The notes under the pieces were generated by a model. The model was not told the DNA's origin. It was given only the letters and a program-made list of their open reading frames with translations, and did no database searches. Positions 44,243 to 52,818 of a stretch of 64,000 nucleotides of DNA are shown here, piece by piece. This DNA comes from Blastococcus sp. TF02A-35 (lineage in GTDB: Bacteria; Actinomycetota; Actinomycetes; Mycobacteriales; Geodermatophilaceae). The stretch covers positions 1 through 64,000 of the forward strand of contig NZ_SPQP01000001.1 of the NCBI RefSeq assembly GCF_004571075.1, given 5' to 3'. A program made the position numbers and the translations under genes. Every line of letters begins with the position of its first letter. The first letter of the stretch is position 1.

Positions 44243-45531
44243 TGGCTCGACGTTTGTTGTCCCTACGTAGTCGCGCCCCTGGCCAGAGTGGCGTTAGCGT
44301 GTGGAGGAGGGGGCGCGCACAGTTTATTGCTCTGCTAGGCAGCCGTGCACTCGCGGGACTTTGTCAGCTGCTAGTTCTCGGCATGCTGGCCCGTAGCCTG
44401 GAACCGGCCCTCTACGGTTCGTACGCAGCGTATTCAAGCGTCTTGTTGCTGTCCCTGAACCTCACCGACTTCGGTTTCGGTGTTCGGGCTATGAGATTAC
44501 AAGCCGAAGCTGAGGCCGCACGGGCTGCGGGATGGATTGTCGCGATACGCCTCGCAACGAGCATGACCACCTGCCTGCTGGGGTGGATCATCTGGTCACT
44601 TATCATCGACCTACCGTCTTGGTACGGAATTGCCATCGGACTGTACTTGGCCGGGGAGAATTTTGGCGACCTAACGGCAGGGCTGATCCTCGGACGAGGA
44701 GGCGTGTACGGCGCTGCGGTATCAATATTGGCACGCCGCGCGGGTACCGTGCTCGCCTTTGTCACGCTTGGCTTTGGGCCGGATGAAGCTATGTCCGTTC
44801 TCGCCCTAGCAGGCTTTCTTGGCTACGGCCTGGGATTCATGTTCTCGGTTCGCTACGTTGACATGCGTTTGCATTCGTGGCGCACCTTCTGGAGGGGCGG
44901 CATGCGATTGTGGGGCCTAGCTGGCGTTGCCAACCTTCAAGCTGCTGATGCGCTGCTTGTGAGCCTGGCTGGCGGCGTCCAAGTGGCTGGCTTATATAGC
45001 GCTCCGACTCGGTACGCGTCTCCCCTACAGCTCGTGACTAATGTCGCCTTGCAACTCATAACACCGCGGCTCGCAGCACGCGCTCTTGAGGATCAATTGC
45101 AGCTTTGGAACCGCGCACGGTTGGGGATGTACGCATACTTGGCCTTGCTAGCCGTCGGAGCCTTCGCCTCCCCTTGGTTGGTAGTTCTTCTCCTCGGCGA
45201 GGCTTACCAAGCCTCATGGCCAGCCCTCGCCGCGGTAATGCTCGTAGCTGGGGTGTCCGGCTTGACGCAGTTGAATAACTCCCTCGTTATCGTGAGCGTC
45301 GTGCCGCAGCGATTGATCTATGCGTCGCTAGCCGCCATCCTGCTTGGACTCGCGATCACGGCAGGAGGGGCAGCGACAGTCGGCGTGTGGGGTGCCGCCT
45401 GTGGCTACCTGACAACAGCCATGCTGCTCTTCCTTGCTTCAGAGGCGACTAGGCGTCACGTGCTCCGAGATCCCGTCAGTGTCCGGTCAGGCGACGAAGG
45501 ACAGCGTCCGCGTAAGCGGGCCAGTCCCTGA
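44242..45531 (+). CDS. Wzx-type polysaccharide flippase
   Basis: 429 residues with about twelve to fourteen hydrophobic segments. The N-terminus FIALLGSRALAGLCQLLVLGMLARSLEPALYGSYAAYSS (core MLARSLEPALYGSYA) is typical of MOP-superfamily exporters that flip lipid-linked repeats. The C-terminal tail is basic. It overlaps the convergent GT4 gene by 56 bp. It pairs with the polymerase at 47823. Confidence 0.85.
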   Translation: MARRLLSLRSRAPGQSGVSVWRRGRAQFIALLGSRALAGLCQLLVLGMLARSLEPALYGSYAAYSSVLLLSLNLTDFGFGVRAMRLQAEAEAARAAGWIVAIRLATSMTTCLLGWIIWSLIIDLPSWYGIAIGLYLAGENFGDLTAGLILGRGGVYGAAVSILARRAGTVLAFVTLGFGPDEAMSVLALAGFLGYGLGFMFSVRYVDMRLHSWRTFWRGGMRLWGLAGVANLQAADALLVSLAGGVQVAGLYSAPTRYASPLQLVTNVALQLITPRLAARALEDQLQLWNRARLGMYAYLALLAVGAFASPWLVVLLLGEAYQASWPALAAVMLVAGVSGLTQLNNSLVIVSVVPQRLIYASLAAILLGLAITAGGAATVGVWGAACGYLTTAMLLFLASEATRRHVLRDPVSVRSGDEGQRPRKRASP

Positions 45532-46663
45532 CCTGGGACTCCTGGCGTATGGCCCTCCCTCGGGCTTGGCGGAGGGCAATGTCCTCACGCCTGACTTCGC
45601 CGATAGCTGCTCGTAATGCGAGGACGTTGCCCGCTTCCACGCTCGTGAACGACCCGATCGGCATAATTTCGACGGCACCGTTGTTTTGAGTGGTGATGAC
45701 TGGCACACCGGCCGCAGCTGCCTCAAAGGTCACCAGTGCACAAGCGTCCTCGATTGTCGGAAGGACGAACACGTCCGCGCTTGACATGAGGCTGCGCACT
45801 TGACCTTGCGGGACAGTGCCAAGGTAACGAACGTTGTCAGGCAACTTCTTGATGAGATCTGGCGCCACAAGAGGGCCGGCTAGTTTCAGTTCGAGCTTCA
45901 ATCCCCTCACAGCCTCCAGAAGGAAGGGCAACCCCTTTCGACGGCTGATCTGGCCAACATACAGTGCAGTTAGAGGCCCGTCTGGCTTGCTAAGAGCATC
46001 GGGCCTCATAGTATGAAGCGCGACACCGTAGTGCTCGATCGCTATCGCAGCCTTGTGGTGGAGACTGAATTGGGCAGCTACTAGGCGGGATGGTGCGAGT
46101 ACGACTGAGCTGTACTCAACCTCCTCCAGGATGCGATCGACCACTCGGGTCGGGACAAGCTCTTGCTCAACCTCGCGCCTCTCATAGAACCGCAACAGCA
46201 GGTCATTCTGCGCGAGGGGATGAGCGTTCACAGCATGAAGGATTGTTCTTATTCCGCGCGATCGCGCCTCGCGGAACGTCTCTACGGAAGCAGCGGGCAT
46301 TCCCAGGTGCCACTTGGCCCGCTCCGGGATATGCACTCGGGCTTTGCGATCGAATCGTGCTGCCGATACGTACATGTACCGCGCACGAAGATGGGCGCTC
46401 GGAACCCGTCCCACGATCAGTCGGCCAATCTCAAGCTCTGGTGCGATGAGGTGAGCGGCTTCCAGTATTGGCCATCCGCGGGCAAGCCGATCAATAGCGC
46501 TCAGCCGACGCAACGGCCCCGCCGCCGATGCCAAGCGCTGTTGCGGGCGCGCCTGCAAGATCATGCGACTTAGATGTCCTTTAGCATGCCATTGGTTCGC
46601 GAGCGCCAGGAATGCGCCCTCTGGGTAGGGGCTCGACATAGAAATCTCCGCCGACCCGGTCAT
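45476..46663 (-). CDS. Family 4 glycosyltransferase
   Basis: 395 residues, ATG overlapping the upstream stop (ATGA). LVAAQFSLHHKAAIAIEHYGV, ALYVGQISRRKGLPFLLEAV, VRYLGTVPQGQVRSLMSSADVFVLP and CALVTFEAAAAGVPVI mark the donor domain. The N-terminus MSSPYPEGAFLALANQW is shorter in its first strand than usual. Lower GC than the housekeeping genes. Confidence 0.84.
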   Translation of the reverse strand: MTGSAEISMSSPYPEGAFLALANQWHAKGHLSRMILQARPQQRLASAAGPLRRLSAIDRLARGWPILEAAHLIAPELEIGRLIVGRVPSAHLRARYMYVSAARFDRKARVHIPERAKWHLGMPAASVETFREARSRGIRTILHAVNAHPLAQNDLLLRFYERREVEQELVPTRVVDRILEEVEYSSVVLAPSRLVAAQFSLHHKAAIAIEHYGVALHTMRPDALSKPDGPLTALYVGQISRRKGLPFLLEAVRGLKLELKLAGPLVAPDLIKKLPDNVRYLGTVPQGQVRSLMSSADVFVLPTIEDACALVTFEAAAAGVPVITTQNNGAVEIMPIGSFTSVEAGNVLALRAAIGEVRREDIALRQARGRAIRQESQVRDWPAYADAVLRRLTGH

Positions 46664-47754
46664 TGGACGTTACCCCTAGCAAGAGCTCGATGAATCGCGG
46701 CGGCGGCGTCGTTTGGACCCCAAGCAAAGATTTCCGGGAAGGCGATCGGTCCCGCCCAGGAATCCCGACTCTTCTGCATCGCAGTTTGAAGGGTGAGCAT
46801 GTGCTTCCCGACGCCATACACACCAGCCATGTTCGCGTACTCCGAATAGCAGCCCACGCGTTCATCAATCACTGCGTGCAGTCCGGCCGCGAGGGCCTCC
46901 GTCGCCACAAAGCCCCATACTTCCTCCCTAGAGGGCAAGACCAGCGTCTGACCCAATGCGTATAGGGAGGCAAGACGATGCTGAGGGACGTGTCCCAGCA
47001 TCTCCACGCGCCCTTTCAGACTGAGCGCTTCGATAGCTGCTTGTAAACTGCCAGACAATGGCCCGTCGCCCGCAATTACAAGTTTGTCGTCGGTGGAGGC
47101 GACTTCGCGAAAAGCGCGCAGTACTGACTGCGGCCTTTTCCGGTCGACGAGTTGTCCACAGAACAGGAACACATGACCCGCTGCACTGGCCGGGTGCGCG
47201 AGCTTCATTCGCTCCTGTTCCACGGACTCCCGCCAAGCCGCGTTATCAATGCAGTTCTTCACCTCGTGGATCCGGTCGTCCTCGATACCCTGAAAGCGCA
47301 TCGCCTCAGTCGAACGCTGGCCTACGGTGAAGACTCCATCAAGCGCCCTGAAGAAGCGGGCGCGAGCGGCCGACACCGGCCTGGCGTTATACTTTTGCGT
47401 CATCAATGTAGACTCATTGAAGCCATAGACGCGCGCACCGTTTCGCTTGGCTGCGCGCATCAGTGCCCAGGAGATCGGATGCTCCCAGCTGGGCAGAATG
47501 ACAGCATCGGCCCCTCGAAGGTGTGGCGCCATACTCGAAACCGGGAAGTAGTGCGTAGCCTCACCACGGCGCAAGCCGAGGGTGTGCAGGAAGTCCAATC
47601 GTACGCCCTGGAGCTCCTTCGAACTCTCCGCCCAATGTCGGTTGTGTTCGTTCTGGGCCAGAAGCGCAATGGTAAGATCTAGCCGCTCGCCGAGCGCTTG
47701 CCATAGCGGGAAGCGGTATGGAGCGGCGAGGTTCGTGAACCAGACCAGCCGCAA
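46660..47754 (-). CDS. Family 4 glycosyltransferase
   Basis: 364 residues from a TTG. RLVWFTNLAAPYRFPLWQALGERL resembles the acceptor domain of enzymes using fucose- or galactose-containing acceptors. VFLFCGQLVDRKRPQSVLRAF, VEMLGHVPQHRLASLYALGQTLVLPSREEVWGFVATEAL (core PSREEVWGFVATEAL) form the donor site. It overlaps the next GT4 by 4 bp. Confidence 0.84.
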   Translation of the reverse strand: MRLVWFTNLAAPYRFPLWQALGERLDLTIALLAQNEHNRHWAESSKELQGVRLDFLHTLGLRRGEATHYFPVSSMAPHLRGADAVILPSWEHPISWALMRAAKRNGARVYGFNESTLMTQKYNARPVSAARARFFRALDGVFTVGQRSTEAMRFQGIEDDRIHEVKNCIDNAAWRESVEQERMKLAHPASAAGHVFLFCGQLVDRKRPQSVLRAFREVASTDDKLVIAGDGPLSGSLQAAIEALSLKGRVEMLGHVPQHRLASLYALGQTLVLPSREEVWGFVATEALAAGLHAVIDERVGCYSEYANMAGVYGVGKHMLTLQTAMQKSRDSWAGPIAFPEIFAWGPNDAAAAIHRALARGNVQ

Positions 47755-47822
47755 TGCAACCCCCTCGATATGATCCTGCTAAACTGTCCTGCCCAGCCTA
47801 GCGGAGAGCGTTGGAGGAGCGT

Positions 47823-49268
47823 ATGGAACTCGGCGGCCGAAACGACTCTCCTGGCGCCCGGCCGCCGCGGCGCGTGCGTTTGTCAGGTTGCACTCTCCTC
47901 GCGACAAGCGCGGCTTGCTTAGCATTGGCCGCCGTTGGTTGGTCCGCAAATGCGACGATGGTGCTCTTGATCTTCGCAACTATCTCTGGTTTCTCCGGCA
48001 TGCATACTCTCACCGCCGAAGCTGACTTGACGGAACCGATCTGGTGGATCAATGGCGCTGCATTCATCCTTTTCGTGGCACACCCATGGGCTCTCATATA
48101 CACGGACAGCGTTGGCTACGCATTCTACGATCGATTTGATATCGCTGGAACGTACACCGAGGCACTGACATTAGGCTGGCTGTTTACACTGGCCGCAAAT
48201 TTCGGCGCGGTGATTGGTCGACGCAGGAAGCTCGGTCGAGCCGCTAACCGCGCAGCGCGCACGAGCAAGCAGACCTCTTCGTTCATATGGGCCGCTGGCA
48301 TTGCTAGCGTTGTTGCGTTCATCGTCCTACCAGGCACTCTGACTGGCGAGGGCGCAAGCAGCGGCTCAGCCGGAGCCGGTCGAACGGCGTATGTGTACTT
48401 GCTTCCGCTGATGCTCATCGGGTCCGCTTGTACGCTAATCGCTTTAGGTCAGTCTGCGAGCAGGGTGTGGCTCAGTCGTACGGGGTGGGCAATCGGGGCG
48501 GTCTACTCCGTCATTCTACTTGTCAGCGGACAGAGGAGTTCGCTGCTCTTGGCGCTACTGGCACCCGTCGTGACGTCGGCCCTGATGTCCCGGCGGCGGG
48601 CGCCCCGAATCACACTCCTCGTCGGCGGTTGCGCACTTGCCGCCGCTTTCGGGCTGATCCGAGATGCGAACGCGCCGGGAGAGACGTTCTGGTCGTCGGT
48701 TAGCTACGGCGTGCGGGAGCCCGGCAGCATCTTCGTGCGGACGGTCACCGGTAACGATACCGAGATGGTCGACGCCCTTGCCGTAGAGCTGTCGATTGTT
48801 CCCGAGGTCATACCTCACCGGCCGCTATCAACGGTAACTAGCACGTTGGGCGCCCCAGTACCGCGCTTAGTTTGGCCCGACAAGCCTGAGACCGTCGATG
48901 TTGTTCTTAACGGGTACCTGCTCGGGCTTGGGTCAAACTCCGCTGGTCCTGCGTACTCTTTGGTCGGAGAGGCATACTTTGACTCGGGGTGGCCGGGAGT
49001 CGGCGCAGCAGGCTTAGGGTTAGGGTATGTCTTCACGCGCCTCTGGCGTCACCAGAAGGCCTCGTCGGAGTGGCGCACCAAAGTAGTTTATGCCGTCCTT
49101 TTGGCTGGGCTACCCATCATCATTCGTGGCGTCGTGGCATACAGTCTCGCCATCTTTCTTGCGGTGCTTCTACCGGTAGTCCTCGGTTGGGTTCTACTGC
49201 TGCTGCGGGGCAGTCCGGGGTTGGTGGATGAAGGCCAGAACGCGCGAGCGGTCGTCTCGCTTCGGTGA
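47823..49268 (+). CDS. Wzy-type O-antigen/EPS polymerase
   Basis: About 481 residues from ATG 47823, which has GGAGG at a 5-nt gap (a TTG 12 bp upstream is less likely). About ten to twelve membrane segments; the large loop carries LLVSGQRSSLLLALLAPV, DANAPGETFWSSVSYGVREPGS and the segment AYFDSGWPGVGAAGLGLGY. Polymerases have little sequence conservation, so the call rests on topology, the GQR motif and the neighbouring flippase. A strong terminator follows. Confidence 0.75.
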   Translation: MELGGRNDSPGARPPRRVRLSGCTLLATSAACLALAAVGWSANATMVLLIFATISGFSGMHTLTAEADLTEPIWWINGAAFILFVAHPWALIYTDSVGYAFYDRFDIAGTYTEALTLGWLFTLAANFGAVIGRRRKLGRAANRAARTSKQTSSFIWAAGIASVVAFIVLPGTLTGEGASSGSAGAGRTAYVYLLPLMLIGSACTLIALGQSASRVWLSRTGWAIGAVYSVILLVSGQRSSLLLALLAPVVTSALMSRRRAPRITLLVGGCALAAAFGLIRDANAPGETFWSSVSYGVREPGSIFVRTVTGNDTEMVDALAVELSIVPEVIPHRPLSTVTSTLGAPVPRLVWPDKPETVDVVLNGYLLGLGSNSAGPAYSLVGEAYFDSGWPGVGAAGLGLGYVFTRLWRHQKASSEWRTKVVYAVLLAGLPIIIRGVVAYSLAIFLAVLLPVVLGWVLLLLRGSPGLVDEGQNARAVVSLR

Positions 49269-49460
49269 ACGCCTTCGAGAACCCCGAGGTCCTGGCGCAC
49301 CAGCCGAGCGGGGAGCACCACCTAGACATCGGCCTCAACGTCAGCCCGAGCCGGAGCCGGTTCGGCAGGCGTGACCAACGGCGATCCGCCGCCGCGCCAT
49401 TACGACCCAGGGCGCCTAGCCTCTCCTTCGGGAGAGGCGCCCTGCGTCGTCTGACGTGCG
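49269..49460. other. Gene-free stretch after the polymerase
   Basis: 192 bp. It contains the bidirectional terminator at 49409-49443. No other structure or ORF worth calling. Confidence 0.5.
49409..49443. terminator. Bidirectional terminator, UUCG loop
   Basis: CCTCTCC (49420-49426), loop TTCG, GGAGAGG (49431-49437), extended by an outer AGGGCG/CGCCCT pairing with a 5-nt bulge on the left. It lies between the convergent polymerase and zinc-ribbon genes. Confidence 0.8.
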
Positions 49461-49670
49461 CTAGCGGGTGGCGTCCGCGTGAATCTCCCGGCGGGCGCCG
49501 CAGGTCGAGCACACCTCGTGCACCTGCACGTCGGGGCTCCACAGCGGATTCACCCAGGCCGACCAGGTCCTGACCTTTCGGCTCGTCGTCAGCATCAGCT
49601 TGCTGCCGCAGAGAGTGCACCGGCCCTCACCTAGGACGGCGCTGGTCCGCTTGCGTCGAGCCGGCTTCAC
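49461..49670 (-). CDS. Small zinc-ribbon protein (paralogue B)
   Basis: 69 residues from GTG 49670. CTLCGS and VCSTCGARR surround SAWVNPLWSPDVQVHE, with CxxC pairs predicted to bind zinc. The pattern (CxxC, AW-NP-W, CxxCGAR) is shared with the protein at 29763-29951 at the other end of the locus. A basic N-terminus (ARRKR) could contact nucleic acid. Function unknown. Confidence 0.65.
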   Translation of the reverse strand: MKPARRKRTSAVLGEGRCTLCGSKLMLTTSRKVRTWSAWVNPLWSPDVQVHEVCSTCGARREIHADATR

Positions 49671-49847
49671 CGGCTCATCGTCCCAGCCGCCCCGGGCCGG
49701 TTCCGCCCGCCCGTCACGCAGCCGTCCTTCGGCTGGCTCGCAACTCGGCTGGCACTCCCGGGACGGCTGTGACGGACGAGCCGGATCGTGAGCGACACGT
49801 GCCGGACGCGGGGTTGGCGCGCCCCCGGCCACTCCTACCCTTCGGCC

Positions 49848-50642
49848 ATGCCTTGTCCCACCTGTGGGGCGACGGGCGAGCGCACGCAGATCCTTCCCGG
49901 TTACTGGCGCTGCGACGCCGTCGTCCGTGTCGGCGAACTCGTCGGCGGCCCGGCCGTTCCGGCGGCGGAGCCGGCGGAGACCAAGCGCTGCAGCACCATC
50001 TACATCCAGACGCGCGCGGACGACGAGGCGGCGCTCTGCCGCTGCGGCGACCCCGCCATCGGCGAGTGCACCGAGTGCACCCGCGCCGTCTGCGCTGACC
50101 ACTCGGCCCTCTGGCAGGGCTGGCGCGTCTGCGACCGCGACCTGGCCAACGCCCGCATGCGCTCCCGCGCGGCAGCCCTCGCCGAGGAGCGCCGCCGGGA
50201 AGAGGAGAAGGCCGCAGCCGAGGCCGAGCGCCAGCGGCAGCGCACCGAGCTGCTCGAGCTCGCCGACGAGGACGCCGTCTGGGTCCTCTACGCCCGCGAC
50301 GAGAAGCGCACGGAGCAGGAGATCCGCTCCGCCGTCCATGTCCTCCGCGGCCTGAACGCCGCCGAGTTCACCGATGTCTGCCTCTACCTCCTGCCCTACG
50401 CGCGCGACCCCGAGAAGCGCCGCACCGGCGTCACTCGCCTCTCCGGCTGGGCCTTCGAGGGCGCGGACTACCACGGCCGGTCCTGGTTCCTGACCCGCAA
50501 GGGCGAGTGGCACCGCAGCGGCGCCTACGGTGCATCAGCCTCGGAGGGCCGCTGGAAGAAGGTGCGCTTCGACGACGTCGAGAAGCGCGCTGTCATCGAC
50601 GAGCTCGCCTGGCAGCAGAGAGTCGACAGCGCACTCATCTGA
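49848..50642 (+). CDS. Zinc-ribbon/coiled-coil protein, unknown function
   Basis: 264 residues from ATG 49848. The N-terminus PCPTCGATGERTQ and a second cluster CRCGDPAIGECTECTRAVCADH give several metal-binding Cys/His. Residues about 110-145 are a charged coiled coil (AEERRREEEKAAAEAERQRQ). The C-terminal domain (GWAFEGADYHGRSWFLTRKGEWHRSG) is rich in aromatic residues and unassigned. A strong terminator follows. No family I can name. Confidence 0.65.
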   Translation: MPCPTCGATGERTQILPGYWRCDAVVRVGELVGGPAVPAAEPAETKRCSTIYIQTRADDEAALCRCGDPAIGECTECTRAVCADHSALWQGWRVCDRDLANARMRSRAAALAEERRREEEKAAAEAERQRQRTELLELADEDAVWVLYARDEKRTEQEIRSAVHVLRGLNAAEFTDVCLYLLPYARDPEKRRTGVTRLSGWAFEGADYHGRSWFLTRKGEWHRSGAYGASASEGRWKKVRFDDVEKRAVIDELAWQQRVDSALI

Positions 50643-50650
50643 CCGACCCG

Positions 50651-50680
50651 CCGGTCCGGCGCCCGCAGGCGCCGGACCGG
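50651..50680. terminator. Bidirectional terminator between convergent genes
   Basis: CCGGTCCGGCGCC (50651-50663) pairs perfectly with 50668-50680 over a CGCA loop. It lies between the zinc-ribbon gene and the formate dehydrogenase operon. Confidence 0.88.
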
Positions 50681-51724
50681 TCAGCGGGTGACCGTGGAGG
50701 CGTGCTCGTTCGTGCCGGCCTCGAGCCGCTCGCGCTGCGGGACGACGACGTACTTCGGGTCCTTCGTGCTGGCGATGCCGGCCTCGAAGACGCCGAACCG
50801 GGTGAGCAGCGACCCGGCCGCGAGAAGCGTCCCTGACGCAATGGCGCCCAGCCGGGTGCGCCCAGCGACCACGGTCAGCCCGGCGCCCACGGCGGTCGCC
50901 GTCTTGGCCGCCTGGATGAGCTTGCCCGGTCGCCCCTCGTGGAACGGCTCGCTGACGATGCCGTGGTCGGTCTCGACCTTGTGCATCGCGGCCAGCTCGA
51001 TCGCGGCCCCGGCGACCGCCATCTTGCGGGCCGGCCCTCCCTCGTCGACCGGCACGAAGACCATCGAGATCCCGCCGCCGGCAGCCATCGCCGAGCCACC
51101 GAAGACGTAGGGCAGCTGGGTGTGCGCCGCGTGCCACGACGGCACGGCGGTGTTGGCCAGCAGCACGCCGGTGTAGGTCGCCAGCGGGCCACCGAAGATC
51201 GCCGAGACCACGCCGCCGAACCGCTTGAGCCGCGGGAACCAGCCGAGGAGCTCGACGGCCGCGGTCGCCCCGGCCGCCGCGCTGAACGGCGAGAGGATGT
51301 AGGTGCCGACCGACAGCGGCGACGTCGGCTTGAGCACCCGCAGCATGTGCAGGAACCGCTCGGGGCGGCCCAGGTCGTGCACCAGCGCGACGACCGAGAG
51401 GATCGAGCCGGCGCCGGCGGTGTACCGGCCGACCCTGGTCAGGTTCGGCCGGTCGGTCAGGTCGGCGATGGCGGCGAGGATCGACGAGGACCCCGCCGCC
51501 CCGCCGAGGAACAGGTAGAGCGGCACGTCCGGCGACTTCCACACCGGCGTCTTGACGATCTGTCGGCCGTAGTACGAGGTGAACTCGACGTCGTCGACCA
51601 TGGCGATCTCGCCGCGGCTGCGGCCACCGCCGCGCTTCCGCCGCTTCTTGGTGGTGTGCTGCGTCGCCGGGCCGCGGTCGGCCTGGCGCCAGCCGGCGCC
51701 CGGGCTGGTGATGCCGCCGGTCAT
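50681..51724 (-). CDS. NrfD/PsrC-like membrane subunit of formate dehydrogenase
   Basis: 347 residues. About eight hydrophobic segments follow a 45-residue basic N-terminus. VPLYLFLGGAAGSSSILAAIADL and VHDLGRPERFLHMLRVLKPTSPLSVGTYIL (core HDLGRPERFLHMLRVLKPTSP) are diagnostic of the NrfD family, which passes electrons to the quinone pool. Its start lies 1 bp after the fdhB stop. It probably replaces the cytochrome b gamma subunit. Confidence 0.9.
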   Translation of the reverse strand: MTGGITSPGAGWRQADRGPATQHTTKKRRKRGGGRSRGEIAMVDDVEFTSYYGRQIVKTPVWKSPDVPLYLFLGGAAGSSSILAAIADLTDRPNLTRVGRYTAGAGSILSVVALVHDLGRPERFLHMLRVLKPTSPLSVGTYILSPFSAAAGATAAVELLGWFPRLKRFGGVVSAIFGGPLATYTGVLLANTAVPSWHAAHTQLPYVFGGSAMAAGGGISMVFVPVDEGGPARKMAVAGAAIELAAMHKVETDHGIVSEPFHEGRPGKLIQAAKTATAVGAGLTVVAGRTRLGAIASGTLLAAGSLLTRFGVFEAGIASTKDPKYVVVPQRERLEAGTNEHASTVTR

Positions 51725-51725
51725 G

Positions 51726-52793
51726 TCAGCGCCTCCGCGAGCCGAGCACGGCGGTGACCGCGACCCCGACCATCATCACCGCGGCCTTGCCGGCCGCCTT
51801 CCACATGGCCGGCAGGTCGCGGGTGGTGACGATCGGGTCCGGCGGCAGGCCGTAGACCTCCGGCTCGTCGAGCAGCAGGAAGAAGGCGCCGTCGCCGCCG
51901 ACGCCGTCGTTCTCGTCGCGCCCGTAGAGCCGCGCGGTCTCCACGCCCTGCGCCTTGAGCGTCGCCAGCCGTGCGTCGGCGCGCTCCTGCAGCTCGTCGA
52001 GGTCACCGAACTGGATCGACTGCGTCGGGCACGCCGTGGCGCACGCCGGCATCAGCCCGTCGGTCAGCCGGTCGTAGCACATCGTGCACTTGAAGACCCG
52101 GCCGTCGTCCTTGCGCTGGTCGATGACGCCGTAGGGGCAGGCCGCCACGCAGTAGCCGCAGCCGTTGCAGATGTCGCCCTGCACGACGACGGTGCCGAAC
52201 TCGGTGCGGAACAGCGCACCGGTCGGGCAGACGTCGAGGCAGCCGGCGTGCGTGCAGTGCTTGCACACGTCGGAGCTCATCAGCCAGCGGATCTGCTTGT
52301 CCGCGCCGGTCTGGCCGGTCTGCGGGTCGAACTCGCTCAGCGCCTCGGCGTTGAGCACGCTCTGCTGCGCGTTGGCCAGGCTGACGTCGTCGCCCGCCGT
52401 CGCGGGGGACGGCCCGTGGTCGTGCCGGTCGTCGCCGGGCCGGCCGAAGGTCGGCATCGGCAGGTCGACCGCACGGGACTGCTCGATGAAGGCCACGTGC
52501 CGCCACGAGTTCGCGCCGAGCTGCCCGGTGTTGTCGTAGGACATGCCGGACAGGCCGAGGGCGTCCCGCTTGCCGTGCGAGTCGTCCATCGGGAGCGTGT
52601 TCCACTCCTTGCACGCCACCTCGCAGGCCTTGCAGCCGATGCAGACCGAGGTGTCGGTGAAGAAGCCGACCCGCTTCGGGTGGTCGGGCTCATACCCGGC
52701 CTCCTCGGCGACGTCGGGCAGCGGCCCGAACAGCCGGTTCTTGACGTCTCGGATGCCGCTGAGGCCCGGACTGGCCGAGCTGACCGAGGTCAC
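51726..52793 (-). CDS. fdhB: Formate dehydrogenase iron-sulfur subunit
   Basis: About 355 residues from GTG 52793, the first start after the fdhA stop, with GGAGG upstream. Four [4Fe-4S] motifs are visible: CIGCKACEVACKEWN, CKHCTHAGCLDVCPTGAL, CNGCGYCVAACPYG and CTMCYDRLTDGLMPACATACP. A single C-terminal helix (AAVMMVGVAVTAVLG) could anchor it, as in FdnH/FdoH. It relays electrons from FdhA to the NrfD-like subunit. Confidence 0.95.
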   Translation of the reverse strand: MTSVSSASPGLSGIRDVKNRLFGPLPDVAEEAGYEPDHPKRVGFFTDTSVCIGCKACEVACKEWNTLPMDDSHGKRDALGLSGMSYDNTGQLGANSWRHVAFIEQSRAVDLPMPTFGRPGDDRHDHGPSPATAGDDVSLANAQQSVLNAEALSEFDPQTGQTGADKQIRWLMSSDVCKHCTHAGCLDVCPTGALFRTEFGTVVVQGDICNGCGYCVAACPYGVIDQRKDDGRVFKCTMCYDRLTDGLMPACATACPTQSIQFGDLDELQERADARLATLKAQGVETARLYGRDENDGVGGDGAFFLLLDEPEVYGLPPDPIVTTRDLPAMWKAAGKAAVMMVGVAVTAVLGSRRR

Positions 52794-52818
52794 GCGGCGG
52801 CCCTCCTCTTCTGGTGCG

